Shown: positions 17,789 through 27,183 of the stretch, one piece after another
Numbering within the stretch: position 1 is the stretch's first letter
How the letters are laid out: every line of letters starts with the position of its first letter
From: [Clostridium] aminophilum
GTDB lineage: Bacteria > Bacillota > Clostridia > Lachnospirales > Lachnospiraceae
DNA: 64,000 nucleotides
Direction of reading: 5' to 3'
Assembly (NCBI RefSeq): GCF_900101295.1
Contig: NZ_FOIL01000002.1
Span: forward strand, 89,372-153,371
The notes under the pieces: generated by a model
What the model saw: only the letters and a program-made list of their open reading frames with translations
Databases searched by the model: none
Told to the model about the DNA's origin: nothing
Program-made: the position numbers and the translations under genes

Positions 17789-19228
17789 TCAGTGTTTTCG
17801 CCACGTTCCCGGATAGAACAGAACCAGCATCGGGAAAATCTCCAGACGCCCTGCCAGCATATCCAGAATCAGGATCACTTTGGAAAAATTACTGAAAAAT
17901 GCAAAATTGCAGGTCGGGCCGACCATAGAAAGACCCGGACCGATATTGTTGAACGTTGCCGCAACTGCGGTAAAGTTTGTAACCAGATCCCATTCATCCA
18001 GCGATACCAGAAGCACCGATATCACAAAGATCAGCACGTAAGCAATCATAAAAACATTGATTGAACGCACGGTGTCATGCTCCACGGTTTTTCCGTCCAT
18101 CTTGATCTTATGAACCATATTCGGATGGAGAAACAGTAGGATCTCTTTGTGCATGCTCTTAAAGAGGATGACCAGACGGGAAACCTTGAATCCGCCGCCG
18201 GTACTGCCGGCGCAGGCACCGCACAGCATCAGGATCACCAGAATCGTCTTCGAAAGCGGCGGCCAGAGATCAAAATCCGCCGTTGAGAACCCGGTCGTCG
18301 TAATGATGGCCGCAACCTGGAAAAATGCTTTCCGGAACGCTTCGCCGGCATTCTGGCACAGATGCAGGATATTCAGTGTAATGATCCCGACCGATACGGC
18401 AATGATGGTAAGATACGCTCTCGGCTCCTCGCTGGACCACGCTCCCCGGATGTTCTTCATCACGATCAGGAAGTAGGCGTTGAAATTGACACCGAACAGA
18501 ATCATAAATACCGCGATGGTCATCTGCTGCAGAGGCGTATACGCACCGCAGCTCGCATTCAGAACGCCGAAGCCTCCGGTGCCGGCCGTTCCGAAAGAAA
18601 TACACATCGTATCATAGAACGGCATTCCCTCCAGCGTAAGAAGCACCATCATGGCCGCCGTGATCGCGATGTAAATCTTGTACAGGATCGCCGCCGTAGT
18701 CCGAACCTTCGGAAGCATGCGCTCCACGCTCGGCCCGGGGCTCTCTGCGCGCATCAGGTTCATGTGCGCTCCGCCGGTCAGCGGAAGAAGGCTCAGAATA
18801 AATACCAGAACGCCCATGCCGCCGACCCAGTGGGTGAAACACCGCCATACGTTGATGCAGTGCGGCAGGTCTTCCACCGAGGAGAAAATGCTGGCTCCGG
18901 TCGTCGTAAATCCGGATACCGTCTCAAAAACCGCGTCAAACGGGTTGGTCAGAACCCCTGCGAACAGAAACGGCAGCGCGCCGAGGACCGACAGCACGAT
19001 CCAGGACAGTGACACGGTCACCATACTCTCCGCCGTGTAATAAACCATATTCTTCGGCTTTCGGAAGGTCAGCGGCATTCCGATCAGAAGGCAGATTCCC
19101 ATCGTGATCACAAAGGACCATCCCTCCGGCTCGTGCCGCACAATGGAAGTGATCAGCGGAAGCAGCATAAATGCCGCCTCAAAATTGCAGATCCAGCCGA
19201 GAATATAGCGAATAATGGAATAATTCAT
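17789..19228 (-). CDS. trkH: Potassium uptake channel subunit TrkH
   Basis: 479 residues with about ten membrane segments and the four selectivity-filter loops, e.g. SGFTTTGASIF, GTAGTGGFG, ITTTGFSTADF and NNIGPGLS. Membrane K+ pore that works with the cytosolic TrkA ring encoded 11 bases upstream. Normal length. Confidence 0.95.
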   Translation of the reverse strand: MNYSIIRYILGWICNFEAAFMLLPLITSIVRHEPEGWSFVITMGICLLIGMPLTFRKPKNMVYYTAESMVTVSLSWIVLSVLGALPFLFAGVLTNPFDAVFETVSGFTTTGASIFSSVEDLPHCINVWRCFTHWVGGMGVLVFILSLLPLTGGAHMNLMRAESPGPSVERMLPKVRTTAAILYKIYIAITAAMMVLLTLEGMPFYDTMCISFGTAGTGGFGVLNASCGAYTPLQQMTIAVFMILFGVNFNAYFLIVMKNIRGAWSSEEPRAYLTIIAVSVGIITLNILHLCQNAGEAFRKAFFQVAAIITTTGFSTADFDLWPPLSKTILVILMLCGACAGSTGGGFKVSRLVILFKSMHKEILLFLHPNMVHKIKMDGKTVEHDTVRSINVFMIAYVLIFVISVLLVSLDEWDLVTNFTAVAATFNNIGPGLSMVGPTCNFAFFSNFSKVILILDMLAGRLEIFPMLVLFYPGTWRKH

Positions 19229-19239
19229 AATCCCGACTC

Positions 19240-20595
19240 CTATTTTAAAATGTCACGGATGTCGTGAAGGCCCTTCTGGCTGGTCACGACAACAACCGTA
19301 TCCCCGCACATAATGCGGTCCTGTCCTCTCGGAATCGTGATCTTCCCGCCGCGCATGATGGCCGCGATCAGAAGATTGGATTTGAGACTCAGTTCCATCA
19401 GCGTTTTGCTGGTCACTTCCGATTCGTCGCGAATCCGGAATTCCAGTGCTTCCGCCCGGCCGTCCAGAATATGATACAGCGTCTCGACGTTGCTGCCGAT
19501 GGAATTCTGCATGGCCCGGACATACTGAAGAATGTAATCGGCAGTAATGTACTTCGGGTAAATCAGCGACCCGAGATCCATCCTGCTGATCAGTTCGTCA
19601 AATGCGAGACGGTTGACCTTCGTCACGAGTTTTGCATCCGAATTATCCCTCGCATACAGCGATAAGAACACATTTTCCTCATCAATATTGGTCAGTGTCA
19701 CAAAGGATTCAACCGTTCCGAGACCTTCCTCGATCAAAAGATTCTTGTCCGTTCCGTCCCCGTGGATCACAATCGTGTTTTCCAGTTTCTCGCTGAGTTC
19801 TTCACAGCGTTCTCTGGACTGCTCGATGATCTTCACGCGGATCTTCATGCTCTCCAGAAGCCGCGCCAGATAATAGGCGATGGTTCCGCCGCCCACAATC
19901 ATCGTGCTTGAGACCTGATTGGTCTTCAGTCCGATCTTCCGGAAAAATGCTGCCGAATTCTCCGGCGAAGCAATGATGGAAACCATATCTTCATCATGAA
20001 TAATATATTTTCCGTCTGGAATGGCGACTTCGTCCCCTCTCTCGACTCCGCTGATCAGAACATCACAGTGGTACTTGTTGTCGATCTCCATGACGGACAG
20101 TCCGTCCAGGCCGAACTCATGCTTCACCTTGAACTTCAGAAGCTCGATCTTTCCCTTAGCAAACGTATCAATCTGGATTGCGGACGGAAACCGAAGCACT
20201 CTGGAGATTTCATTGGCGGCCGCAAGCTCCGGGTTGATGATCATGGAGATTCCCATCTGTTCCTTGATGAATCCGATCTCATTCGAATAAATCGGATTGC
20301 GGACACGGGCAATGGTATGGCAGTGCCCAACTTTCCGCGCAATCAGACAGCAGAGAAGGTTTAATTCATCGGAGTTCGTCACGGAAATAAAAATATCCGC
20401 GGTCTGAATTCCGGCTTCCCTCTGAGTGGTAATCGATGCACCATTGCCCACCAGGCGGATCGCATCGATGTCCTGAGATACCTTATCCAGTTTTTCCGCG
20501 GACATATCAACCAGAACGACATTGTGGTTTTCTGCCACCAGCTGGGAAGCAAGTGCAGTTCCAACCTTGCCGCATCCTATAACAATCACATTCAT
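19240..20595 (-). CDS. trkA: Trk potassium transport regulatory subunit TrkA
   Basis: Two tandem RCK modules: NAD-binding MNVIVIGCGKVGTALASQL at the start and SSTMIVGGGTIAYYLARLL at about residue 228, each followed by a TrkA-C domain. 452 residues from ATG 20595, chosen for GGAGGAT upstream. Gates TrkH in response to nucleotides. First gene of the operon. Confidence 0.95.
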   Translation of the reverse strand: MNVIVIGCGKVGTALASQLVAENHNVVLVDMSAEKLDKVSQDIDAIRLVGNGASITTQREAGIQTADIFISVTNSDELNLLCCLIARKVGHCHTIARVRNPIYSNEIGFIKEQMGISMIINPELAAANEISRVLRFPSAIQIDTFAKGKIELLKFKVKHEFGLDGLSVMEIDNKYHCDVLISGVERGDEVAIPDGKYIIHDEDMVSIIASPENSAAFFRKIGLKTNQVSSTMIVGGGTIAYYLARLLESMKIRVKIIEQSRERCEELSEKLENTIVIHGDGTDKNLLIEEGLGTVESFVTLTNIDEENVFLSLYARDNSDAKLVTKVNRLAFDELISRMDLGSLIYPKYITADYILQYVRAMQNSIGSNVETLYHILDGRAEALEFRIRDESEVTSKTLMELSLKSNLLIAAIMRGGKITIPRGQDRIMCGDTVVVVTSQKGLHDIRDILK

Positions 20596-20790
20596 GAATC
20601 CGTATCCTCCAACGGTGAACTCATTCCGCACCGTATTATTGTTCCATTTTCAAAGATATTTTATCAGATGCGGATATAAAATGCAATCCGACGGGAATTG
20701 TGATAGAATATCCTTCGATATGTTGGGAACGGTTCGGATCCCGGACCGTCCGGCATCACAGCAATACATTTACAGGGGAGTTTGAAAAAA

Positions 20791-22251
20791 ATGACGGAGA
20801 AAAACCATCACCGTTCCGCATTGAAACGAAGCGATGGACACCGGCCGGAAAGCCGGAAACGATTAAACAATAGAAAGACCGGAGACGATCCGCAGGAGCG
20901 TCCGGAGGTTCGAGGACGTAATGCTTCCCGGTCTTCCGATGTGCAGCGCCCAAAACGCGGCCAAGTCCGCTCCTCTGATTCCCGGAGCCGGAACCGTTAT
21001 TCCGATGGGCCGACGGGAAAACGCGGGGGAAACCGGCGTTCCGATGCGGACTATCAGCGACCGGTCAGAAGCAGGCGGCACCGCAAGTCGGGAATCTCCC
21101 TGATCTCTGCCTATCTGATGAGGATTCTGTTCCTTTCGGTCATGCTGGCAGTCATCATATTTGCGGGAAAGGGAATTGCCGGAGTCTTCTTCCGAGCCGA
21201 GGCGGAAACAGCGGCGCAGACCGCAGCCTCTTCCGAGGCGGCCGAGACGCCGTTCGAAGAAACTGCCGAAGAAAACGAATCCCGGGAAGAGACAACCGAA
21301 TCCAGCCAGAATCTCATCCAGTCAAACGGCAGAACGCTGGATATCACAAAGCCAATGGTCGCCCTCACCTTTGATGACGGTCCGTACCCGGAAGTCGGCA
21401 ATGCGATCATGGATGAAATGGACAAAGTAGGCGGACGCGCCACCTTTTTCCTGGTCGGAACACGGGTTCCGGGATATGCGGAGGAAGTCCGCCGCATGGC
21501 GACGGAGGGGCACGAGATCGCCAACCATTCCTTTGATCACGACGAATCTCTCTCCAAAAAGGGAGCAGCATATGTGGCGGAAGAATTCCAGAAATGCAAT
21601 TCCGTCATCGAGGAAGTCTGCGGTGTCCGGCCGACGGTGCTCCGACTGCCGGGAGGCATTATCTCCAATGCGGTGCGTCAGGGTGTTCCGATGCCGATGT
21701 TCCATTGGAGTGTCGATACGCAGGACTGGAAAACGAGAAACACACAGTCGACCATCGATTCCGTGATCGGTCATGTCAAGGACGGCGACATCGTGCTGAT
21801 GCATGAGCTCTACCCTTCCACCGGCGAAGCCTGCCGAACCATCATTCCTCGGCTTGCCGAACAGGGTTTCCAGCTGGTGACCATCTCGGAGCTCTATAAC
21901 CTGAAAGCGGCGGATGTTCAGCTGAAACTCGACCGCCAGTACACGGACTTCCGTCCGGAAACCGTCGCAAAACTCCGTGCGGAACAAGGCACACAGCCGG
22001 CCGCTCCGACACCGGAAACAACTGCTGCGAAGACCGGTGCCGATACCGATTCTCAGGCCGGGAATGCTTCTGCCGGCGCCGACGGATCTGCCGAAAAAAC
22101 CGCCGGTTCCGAAGCGGATGCCTCACCGAAGGGACCGGCGTCTGAATCTGCGGCAGCCGATGCTTCCTCCACGAACGCAAAAAAAGGGCCGGCCATCGCC
22201 AGCTACGCCTATTCGGGAAACACAAGCATCAAACTTTACGGATCATCATAA
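20791..22251 (+). CDS. Membrane-anchored polysaccharide deacetylase
   Basis: Predicted cell-surface peptidoglycan or chitooligosaccharide deacetylase. Residues 1-100 are an Arg-rich cytoplasmic tail, 105-130 a membrane anchor (LISAYLMRILFLSVMLAVII), 130-180 an acidic linker, 185-375 the NodB domain, and 390-486 an Ala/Thr/Ser-rich tail. Motifs: ALTFDDGPYP, ANHSFDH, LRLPGG, WSVDTQDW and a final VLMHEL where most relatives have LLHD. Start at ATG 20791 gives proper spacing from AGGGGAG; an in-frame TTG at 20782 is too close to it. Followed by a terminator. Confidence 0.88.
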   Translation: MTEKNHHRSALKRSDGHRPESRKRLNNRKTGDDPQERPEVRGRNASRSSDVQRPKRGQVRSSDSRSRNRYSDGPTGKRGGNRRSDADYQRPVRSRRHRKSGISLISAYLMRILFLSVMLAVIIFAGKGIAGVFFRAEAETAAQTAASSEAAETPFEETAEENESREETTESSQNLIQSNGRTLDITKPMVALTFDDGPYPEVGNAIMDEMDKVGGRATFFLVGTRVPGYAEEVRRMATEGHEIANHSFDHDESLSKKGAAYVAEEFQKCNSVIEEVCGVRPTVLRLPGGIISNAVRQGVPMPMFHWSVDTQDWKTRNTQSTIDSVIGHVKDGDIVLMHELYPSTGEACRTIIPRLAEQGFQLVTISELYNLKAADVQLKLDRQYTDFRPETVAKLRAEQGTQPAAPTPETTAAKTGADTDSQAGNASAGADGSAEKTAGSEADASPKGPASESAAADASSTNAKKGPAIASYAYSGNTSIKLYGSS

Positions 22252-22292
22252 GCGTGATCATGTCACCGGAAACTTCAAAGATCTTTCCACAA

Positions 22293-22326
22293 TAAAAGAG
22301 CTGCCGGATTCCCGGCAGCTCTTTTA
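22293..22326. terminator. Bidirectional intrinsic terminator
   Basis: AAAAGAGCTGCCGG and its exact complement flank ATTC, with A- and T-runs on both sides. It serves the deacetylase gene on the plus strand and the MBL-GAF-HD-GYP gene on the minus strand. The rest of the 22252-22589 gap holds nothing I can identify. Confidence 0.85.
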
Positions 22327-22589
22327 TCCCATATGCTTCCCGATGTGTTTGATCCGACACATCCAGCAATAACAACATCCCCAGATTTATATCATCATCC
22401 CCAGTATCTGTCTGATTCATCCGGCCTTCCGCAGGTCGCGTCTCCTGCCTCAGCCATCTGTTCCATGTTCGGAAAGATATGGACACCTTCCTTCAGCAGA
22501 ACATCCCCGGACCGCTGAATGACTGTGTTTTATTATGGCAGTATTATATAAAGGGCACCTTCACAAAACCATCACACAAATAACAAAAA

Positions 22590-24941
22590 CTATTTCCGTG
22601 TGATCCAGCTCTCGATTTCCGCATTTTCACTGCATTTTTCCGCATTATCCGCGTTTTTCCACGCCTCACTCTTTTCATATTCTTTCAGAATGCTGCCGTC
22701 AAGTTTTCCCTCCGAAACCATTTCTTCCAGAATCTGAAGGGCCCTGCCCACGTTCATGGAATCCCGATACGGACGATCTGCCGCGGTCAGCGCCTCAAAA
22801 ATATCCAGAATGGTAATGAGTCTCGCCGGCCAGCTGAGGGATTCCGCCGTCAGATGATTCGGATAACCGCTTCCGTCCAGAAATTCGTGGTGCGTGCCTG
22901 CCCAGGAGGCAACATGCCGGAAGTTCTTCGGGAAATTCAGCGCCCGCAGCATTCTCGATGTATAGACAACGTGATCCTGCATAATCTTCCGCTCTTCATC
23001 CGTCAGCGTTCCCTTCCGGATCATCAGCTCCCGGCTCTCCTCTTTCGTGAGTTTCGGTTTCATGGATCCGTCCGCATCCCGGTAGTCGGAAGAAGCGATC
23101 TCCCGGACGCGCCGGATGGTGTCATCACTCAGATATCCGGCCCGGTTGACCTCAAGAAGAAACTCATACTCCTCCCAGAGTTCTTTTTTCCGCGCCTCCA
23201 TCTCCGTTTCCGTCATCATCCCCTTTGCCGTTTCCAGCATCAGGATCAGCTCCCGGCGATGATACCGCCCCGTCATTTTTTCAAAATGTTTGTCCGTCAG
23301 GCGCTGTGATTTGTCCATGACGTCAATCGGAGTCGCAAGCTTTCCGATATCATGCAGCCAGACACTCATCAGCAGTTCCTGCCGCCCGTTCTCATCCATT
23401 GCGTAAGGGCCGTCTGTCCGTTCCTCGTAATCCAGAAACGCCGCGCAGTATTCCGCCATATTGCGGGAGTGGTTTGCATTGTAGGGTGTTCGCGCGTCCA
23501 GCCCCGCCGAGATGCCGCGGACAAAGCCATTTAAGAGCTCTGTCACATTTTTTTCGTGGGCGATGTTGGAAATGCACACGCCGGCCTGCGACGCGATGGC
23601 ATTTACCATCTCCTCGTCCTGAACGGTAAAGCTGATCAGACGTCCCGCCGGATCCAGCGCATTGATCAGCTGAAGGACTCCGATGACTTCGCCGGAAATG
23701 TCCTCCATCGGCACGACCATCACCGATCTGGTCCGGTATCCCGTCATGGCATCATACTTTCGGGGTCCGGAAAAGTCATAGGAACCGCTGGAGCTGACAT
23801 CCTCGATATTGATGATTTTTCTGGAAAGCGCCGCTGCCGCGCAGACATTGGTCGGAGAAAGCGGAACCGGCGGCAGATTGATCGGATCTTTTGTCCCTCC
23901 CTTAAAGACACCGAGAGATTTGTTGATCATGATCCGGAAATGAAGCCGGTTATCCCGTTCCAGCGTATAGAGTGTTCCGCCGTCTGCCCGCGTGATCTCC
24001 ATCGCCGAACGGATAATGTGCTCGAACAGCCTTGTTCTGTCCTTCTCCGAATTCATCCGGACACTGATATTGATCAGACTGCGGAGTTTATCCAGCTGTC
24101 CGCTGTCTTTGCCGCTGTTGCAGAATCCCGGAATCCGTCCGCCCAGAACAAACCGGAGCCCTCCGTACGCAAAGAACAGATGGGGATATTTTTCCCGGAA
24201 TTCGTGTTCGCGGACATCCAGATCCTGATCGGTGGCAAAGGGACTGTGATGCGAGATGGCGATGGCACCGACGCCGGCCTTCCGTGCGATCTCCACCCCC
24301 ATCTCCGCGGTAGAGTGCCCCCACTCGGAATGGTTTTCGTAATCGGCCTTCGTCATACTCCCGTCATAGACAATCAGATCCGTATTTTGGGAAAACACGA
24401 TCAGTTTCCGGTCCGCGCCCCCGTCGTGGTTGAAATCCGACGCGATGACCGCCGAATGTCTGCTTCCGTCCAGACGGTAGAGCGTGCATCCGCCGGGGTG
24501 ATTGGATTTCATGGTCTCCACCGTGATCGGCCCGATCGAAAAAGGTTCCGGTCCGAGCTCATGATAATGGACCTCTCGATCCAGCTCTTCCGGATAAACC
24601 GGCCAGATCGGAGGTCCTACCAGTCGTTTGATCTGTTCTTCTATCGTCAGGCCGTTAAAGGTATTGCCGTAGATGTGAAGCGGTTTCTGCTTCATCATCG
24701 GAATCAGCTGAAAGAGGCCTGCAATATGATCCAGATGGGAATGGGAAATCAGAAGATGAAGCTCCGGCAGTTCATCCAGAATCGCTCCCGCCCGCTGCAC
24801 ACCCGTACCGCAGTCCACCATGACCGAAGTACCGTCGAGGGTGACCAGATAGCAGGATGTGTGCTTCCCGTATGCGTCAAATTCTTCGCCGTTTGCCGGA
24901 GTGCTTCCCCGAACTCCCAAAAAAATGATTGAATCATCCAT
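22590..24941 (-). CDS. MBL-fold hydrolase / GAF / HD-GYP fusion protein
   Basis: 783 residues in three parts. Residues 1-255 are a metallo-beta-lactamase fold (SHSHLDHIAGL) of the kind also found in RNase Z-like and phosphodiesterase proteins; ~300-455 is a GAF sensor domain; ~475-760 is an HD-GYP domain with VWLHDIGKLATP, a long insertion, GTLTDEERKIMQDH and HHEFLDGSGYP followed by DIFEALTAADRPYR. HD-GYP domains hydrolyse cyclic dinucleotides. Two hydrolase folds in one chain with a ligand sensor between them is unusual. It lies 30 bases downstream of cheB. The ligand and substrate are unknown. Confidence 0.88.
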   Translation of the reverse strand: MDDSIIFLGVRGSTPANGEEFDAYGKHTSCYLVTLDGTSVMVDCGTGVQRAGAILDELPELHLLISHSHLDHIAGLFQLIPMMKQKPLHIYGNTFNGLTIEEQIKRLVGPPIWPVYPEELDREVHYHELGPEPFSIGPITVETMKSNHPGGCTLYRLDGSRHSAVIASDFNHDGGADRKLIVFSQNTDLIVYDGSMTKADYENHSEWGHSTAEMGVEIARKAGVGAIAISHHSPFATDQDLDVREHEFREKYPHLFFAYGGLRFVLGGRIPGFCNSGKDSGQLDKLRSLINISVRMNSEKDRTRLFEHIIRSAMEITRADGGTLYTLERDNRLHFRIMINKSLGVFKGGTKDPINLPPVPLSPTNVCAAAALSRKIINIEDVSSSGSYDFSGPRKYDAMTGYRTRSVMVVPMEDISGEVIGVLQLINALDPAGRLISFTVQDEEMVNAIASQAGVCISNIAHEKNVTELLNGFVRGISAGLDARTPYNANHSRNMAEYCAAFLDYEERTDGPYAMDENGRQELLMSVWLHDIGKLATPIDVMDKSQRLTDKHFEKMTGRYHRRELILMLETAKGMMTETEMEARKKELWEEYEFLLEVNRAGYLSDDTIRRVREIASSDYRDADGSMKPKLTKEESRELMIRKGTLTDEERKIMQDHVVYTSRMLRALNFPKNFRHVASWAGTHHEFLDGSGYPNHLTAESLSWPARLITILDIFEALTAADRPYRDSMNVGRALQILEEMVSEGKLDGSILKEYEKSEAWKNADNAEKCSENAEIESWITRK

Positions 24942-24971
24942 GTTGTGTTCCTGCTGTTTGTGATTCCGTTC

Positions 24972-26045
24972 TCAGGAATTCAGTTCTTTTACAATCAGTG
25001 CCGGAATGGTGTTCAGCGGGGCAACGGTCTGCACCGCGCCGCACTTTGCCGCTTCCATCGGCATTCCGTATACCACGCAGGTTTCCTTGTCCTGCCCGAT
25101 CGTATAAGCTCCGCGGTCCCGCATCTTCAGAAGACCGGAGGCACCGTCCGACCCCATACCGGTCAGAATCACACCGATCGCTTTTTCACCGGCCACTTCC
25201 GCAACAGAGTCAAACAGAACGTCCACCGACGGTGCCACGTTGTGCACCTTTTCTCCCTCTTCACAGATGACCGTATAATCCGAACCATGGCGGGAGAGCC
25301 TCATGTGAAGACCGCCCGGCGCAATCAGAATCAGTCCCCGGCGGACCAAGTCACCGTTTTTCGCCTCGCGGACCTCCATCTTGCAGATCCGGTTCAGTCT
25401 TTCCGCAAACATTTCGGTAAAACCGGCCGGCATATGCTGGGTGATGACAATGCCGGGGGTCGACTCCGGCAGATTCCGGACAACCGCTACGATCGCCTCG
25501 GTTCCGCCCGTAGAGGCTCCGATCGCGATCAGATCACGCTTTGAATTGCTGCGGATCACCGCACCGGAGATGTCTTCTTCGGCCGGCTCCGGCTTTTTGC
25601 CCAGAGACGGAGCCGCCACCTTCCGGAGCGGAAGGTGAACCTTGGCACGGGACGCCGCCACAATTTTCAGTTTTATCTTAAAAGCAAAAGAAGTAACGTT
25701 ATCACCCTCATAGCTGTCCGGCTTGTGGACAAAATCCACCGCACCGGCCGCCAGTGCATCAAACACCCGCATGTCCAGTGTGGAGACCAGCACAACCGGG
25801 ATCGGGAACGCCGGAAGAAGACGTCCCAGAAATTCCAGTCCACTCATCCTTGGCATTTCAATGTCCAATGTGACGACATCCGGCTTTGCCGCCGGAATCT
25901 TATTGGCTGCATCAAACGCGTCCACGGCCGTTCCGACAACCTCGAAGCGATCGTCGTCACCGATACACTTTGTCAGGAAACTGCGAAATACCATCGAGTC
26001 ATCCACAATAAATACTCTGATTTTTTTCTCTTCGGTCACGTTCAT
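24972..26045 (-). CDS. cheB: CheB-type protein-glutamate methylesterase response regulator
   Basis: N-terminal receiver domain (residues ~8-125, phosphoacceptor in VVTLDIEMPRMSG) and C-terminal methylesterase domain with catalytic Ser in IGASTGGTEAI, His in ITQHMPAGF and Asp in LTGMGSDGASGL. 357 residues. CheB demethylates or deamidates chemoreceptors, but no che genes or receptors are nearby. Its only operon partner is the MBL-GAF-HD-GYP gene, so a non-chemotactic signalling role or an orphan copy is possible. Confidence 0.92.
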   Translation of the reverse strand: MNVTEEKKIRVFIVDDSMVFRSFLTKCIGDDDRFEVVGTAVDAFDAANKIPAAKPDVVTLDIEMPRMSGLEFLGRLLPAFPIPVVLVSTLDMRVFDALAAGAVDFVHKPDSYEGDNVTSFAFKIKLKIVAASRAKVHLPLRKVAAPSLGKKPEPAEEDISGAVIRSNSKRDLIAIGASTGGTEAIVAVVRNLPESTPGIVITQHMPAGFTEMFAERLNRICKMEVREAKNGDLVRRGLILIAPGGLHMRLSRHGSDYTVICEEGEKVHNVAPSVDVLFDSVAEVAGEKAIGVILTGMGSDGASGLLKMRDRGAYTIGQDKETCVVYGMPMEAAKCGAVQTVAPLNTIPALIVKELNS

Positions 26046-26076
26046 TACCTCATCAAATTCTCATATCAGACTGGAT

Positions 26077-26931
26077 TTACAGTTTGTCAGAAGAAGTCCC
26101 CTCTGGATCATTGCCCAGAACCCTCTCGATATGCATCGCAAGATACCCAATCTCCGCCTTATGATAACTCCGTTTCATCCCACGGCCAAGCTCATCGCAG
26201 ATGCGCTGCGCGATCTCATAGGACACCGGATAGTTTTCTTTCATGTACTGGTTCAGATTCAGGTTCATGGGTTCGTCCGTCAGAATCCTCCGCACCATAA
26301 AACGGATGTGATTCATCATCCGGTTATAGCCGAGTGACATCACTTCAATGTGTCTTCCGGTCTCCTGCTCAATCAGGGAAATGCAGAAGCGGACCAGCTC
26401 CGCCGTTTTCAGTGCTTCCGATACTTTTTCGTCTTCGATCGCCGTATGCACATGAAGCGCAATATACCCGATCTCATCATTTGAAATATCGACATGAAAA
26501 GCCTCATGAATAAGAGCGGATGCACATTGTGCCACCTTGTATTCCTTGTGAAACAGAAGCTGAATGTCCGCGTTCAGAGGATTGCGAATTTCCTCCTTTT
26601 TCTTCATGCGTTGAACCGCAAACGCGATATGATCCGCCATCGGAAAAAGAATCGAACGGTCAATGCGGCCGAACTCCTGTTCCGCCGCGTTGAGAATGCT
26701 GTCTGCCACCTCCAGACACTCGGGAGCAACGTCTTTCACAATTGCCATAGCCTCTCCGCGTTCCGATGTCTCTTTCAGAGAATACATCGTATCTTCCGGC
26801 CGCGCTTCAATTCTCTCCGTCGGCTTCCGGTTAAAACCGATTCCCTTTCCGAGGATAAGATACATCTGCTGATCGTCGCTGTTCAGCGCAATCACAGAAT
26901 TATGATTCAATACTTTTCGAATTCGGAACAT
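26077..26931 (-). CDS. licT: BglG/LicT-family PRD transcription antiterminator
   Basis: 284 residues: RNA-binding CAT domain at 1-55 (MFRIRKVLNHNSVIALN), then two PTS regulation domains with phosphorylatable histidines (SILFPMADHIAF and ALHVHTAIE in PRD1; MSLGYNRMMNHIRFM and YLAMHIERV in PRD2). It binds RAT hairpins in nascent RNA, and a RAT-like sequence is present in the ptsG leader at 29608-29636, so ptsG is its likely target. A terminator separates it from ptsG, so it probably has its own promoter. Confidence 0.92.
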   Translation of the reverse strand: MFRIRKVLNHNSVIALNSDDQQMYLILGKGIGFNRKPTERIEARPEDTMYSLKETSERGEAMAIVKDVAPECLEVADSILNAAEQEFGRIDRSILFPMADHIAFAVQRMKKKEEIRNPLNADIQLLFHKEYKVAQCASALIHEAFHVDISNDEIGYIALHVHTAIEDEKVSEALKTAELVRFCISLIEQETGRHIEVMSLGYNRMMNHIRFMVRRILTDEPMNLNLNQYMKENYPVSYEIAQRICDELGRGMKRSYHKAEIGYLAMHIERVLGNDPEGTSSDKL

Positions 26932-27055
26932 GAGCTGCCTTCCTGTCTTTCTGACTTCCTCCGCCGGCCGGGGCCGGTGGATTCTTTCTTATCATAGCAT
27001 AGAATCCGGCAAATCTCCCATTTTTGTTTAAAAGCGGCATTCGCCCGTTGCCCGC

Positions 27056-27102
27056 AAAAAAAGAACGGACGCTCTTCCGAAAACCAAAAGAGCATTCCGT
27101 TC
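27056..27102 (-). terminator. Intrinsic terminator after ptsG
   Basis: GAACGGA and AAGAGC pair with GCTCTT and TCCGTTC in a long stem followed by seven U on the minus strand, 80 bases after the ptsG stop and before licT. Confidence 0.85.
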
Positions 27103-27183
27103 CGTATACCGGTCAGCAGACAGTTTTGCCTCGCCCCCCGAAAAAAGCGGGAAACCGTGGCCTACGTTCGCTTCCTGAGGTTG

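Noticed and set aside
22229..22486. Small minus-strand reading frame with a hydrophobic run
   Set aside because: It runs through the bidirectional terminator at 22293-22326 and has no ribosome binding site.
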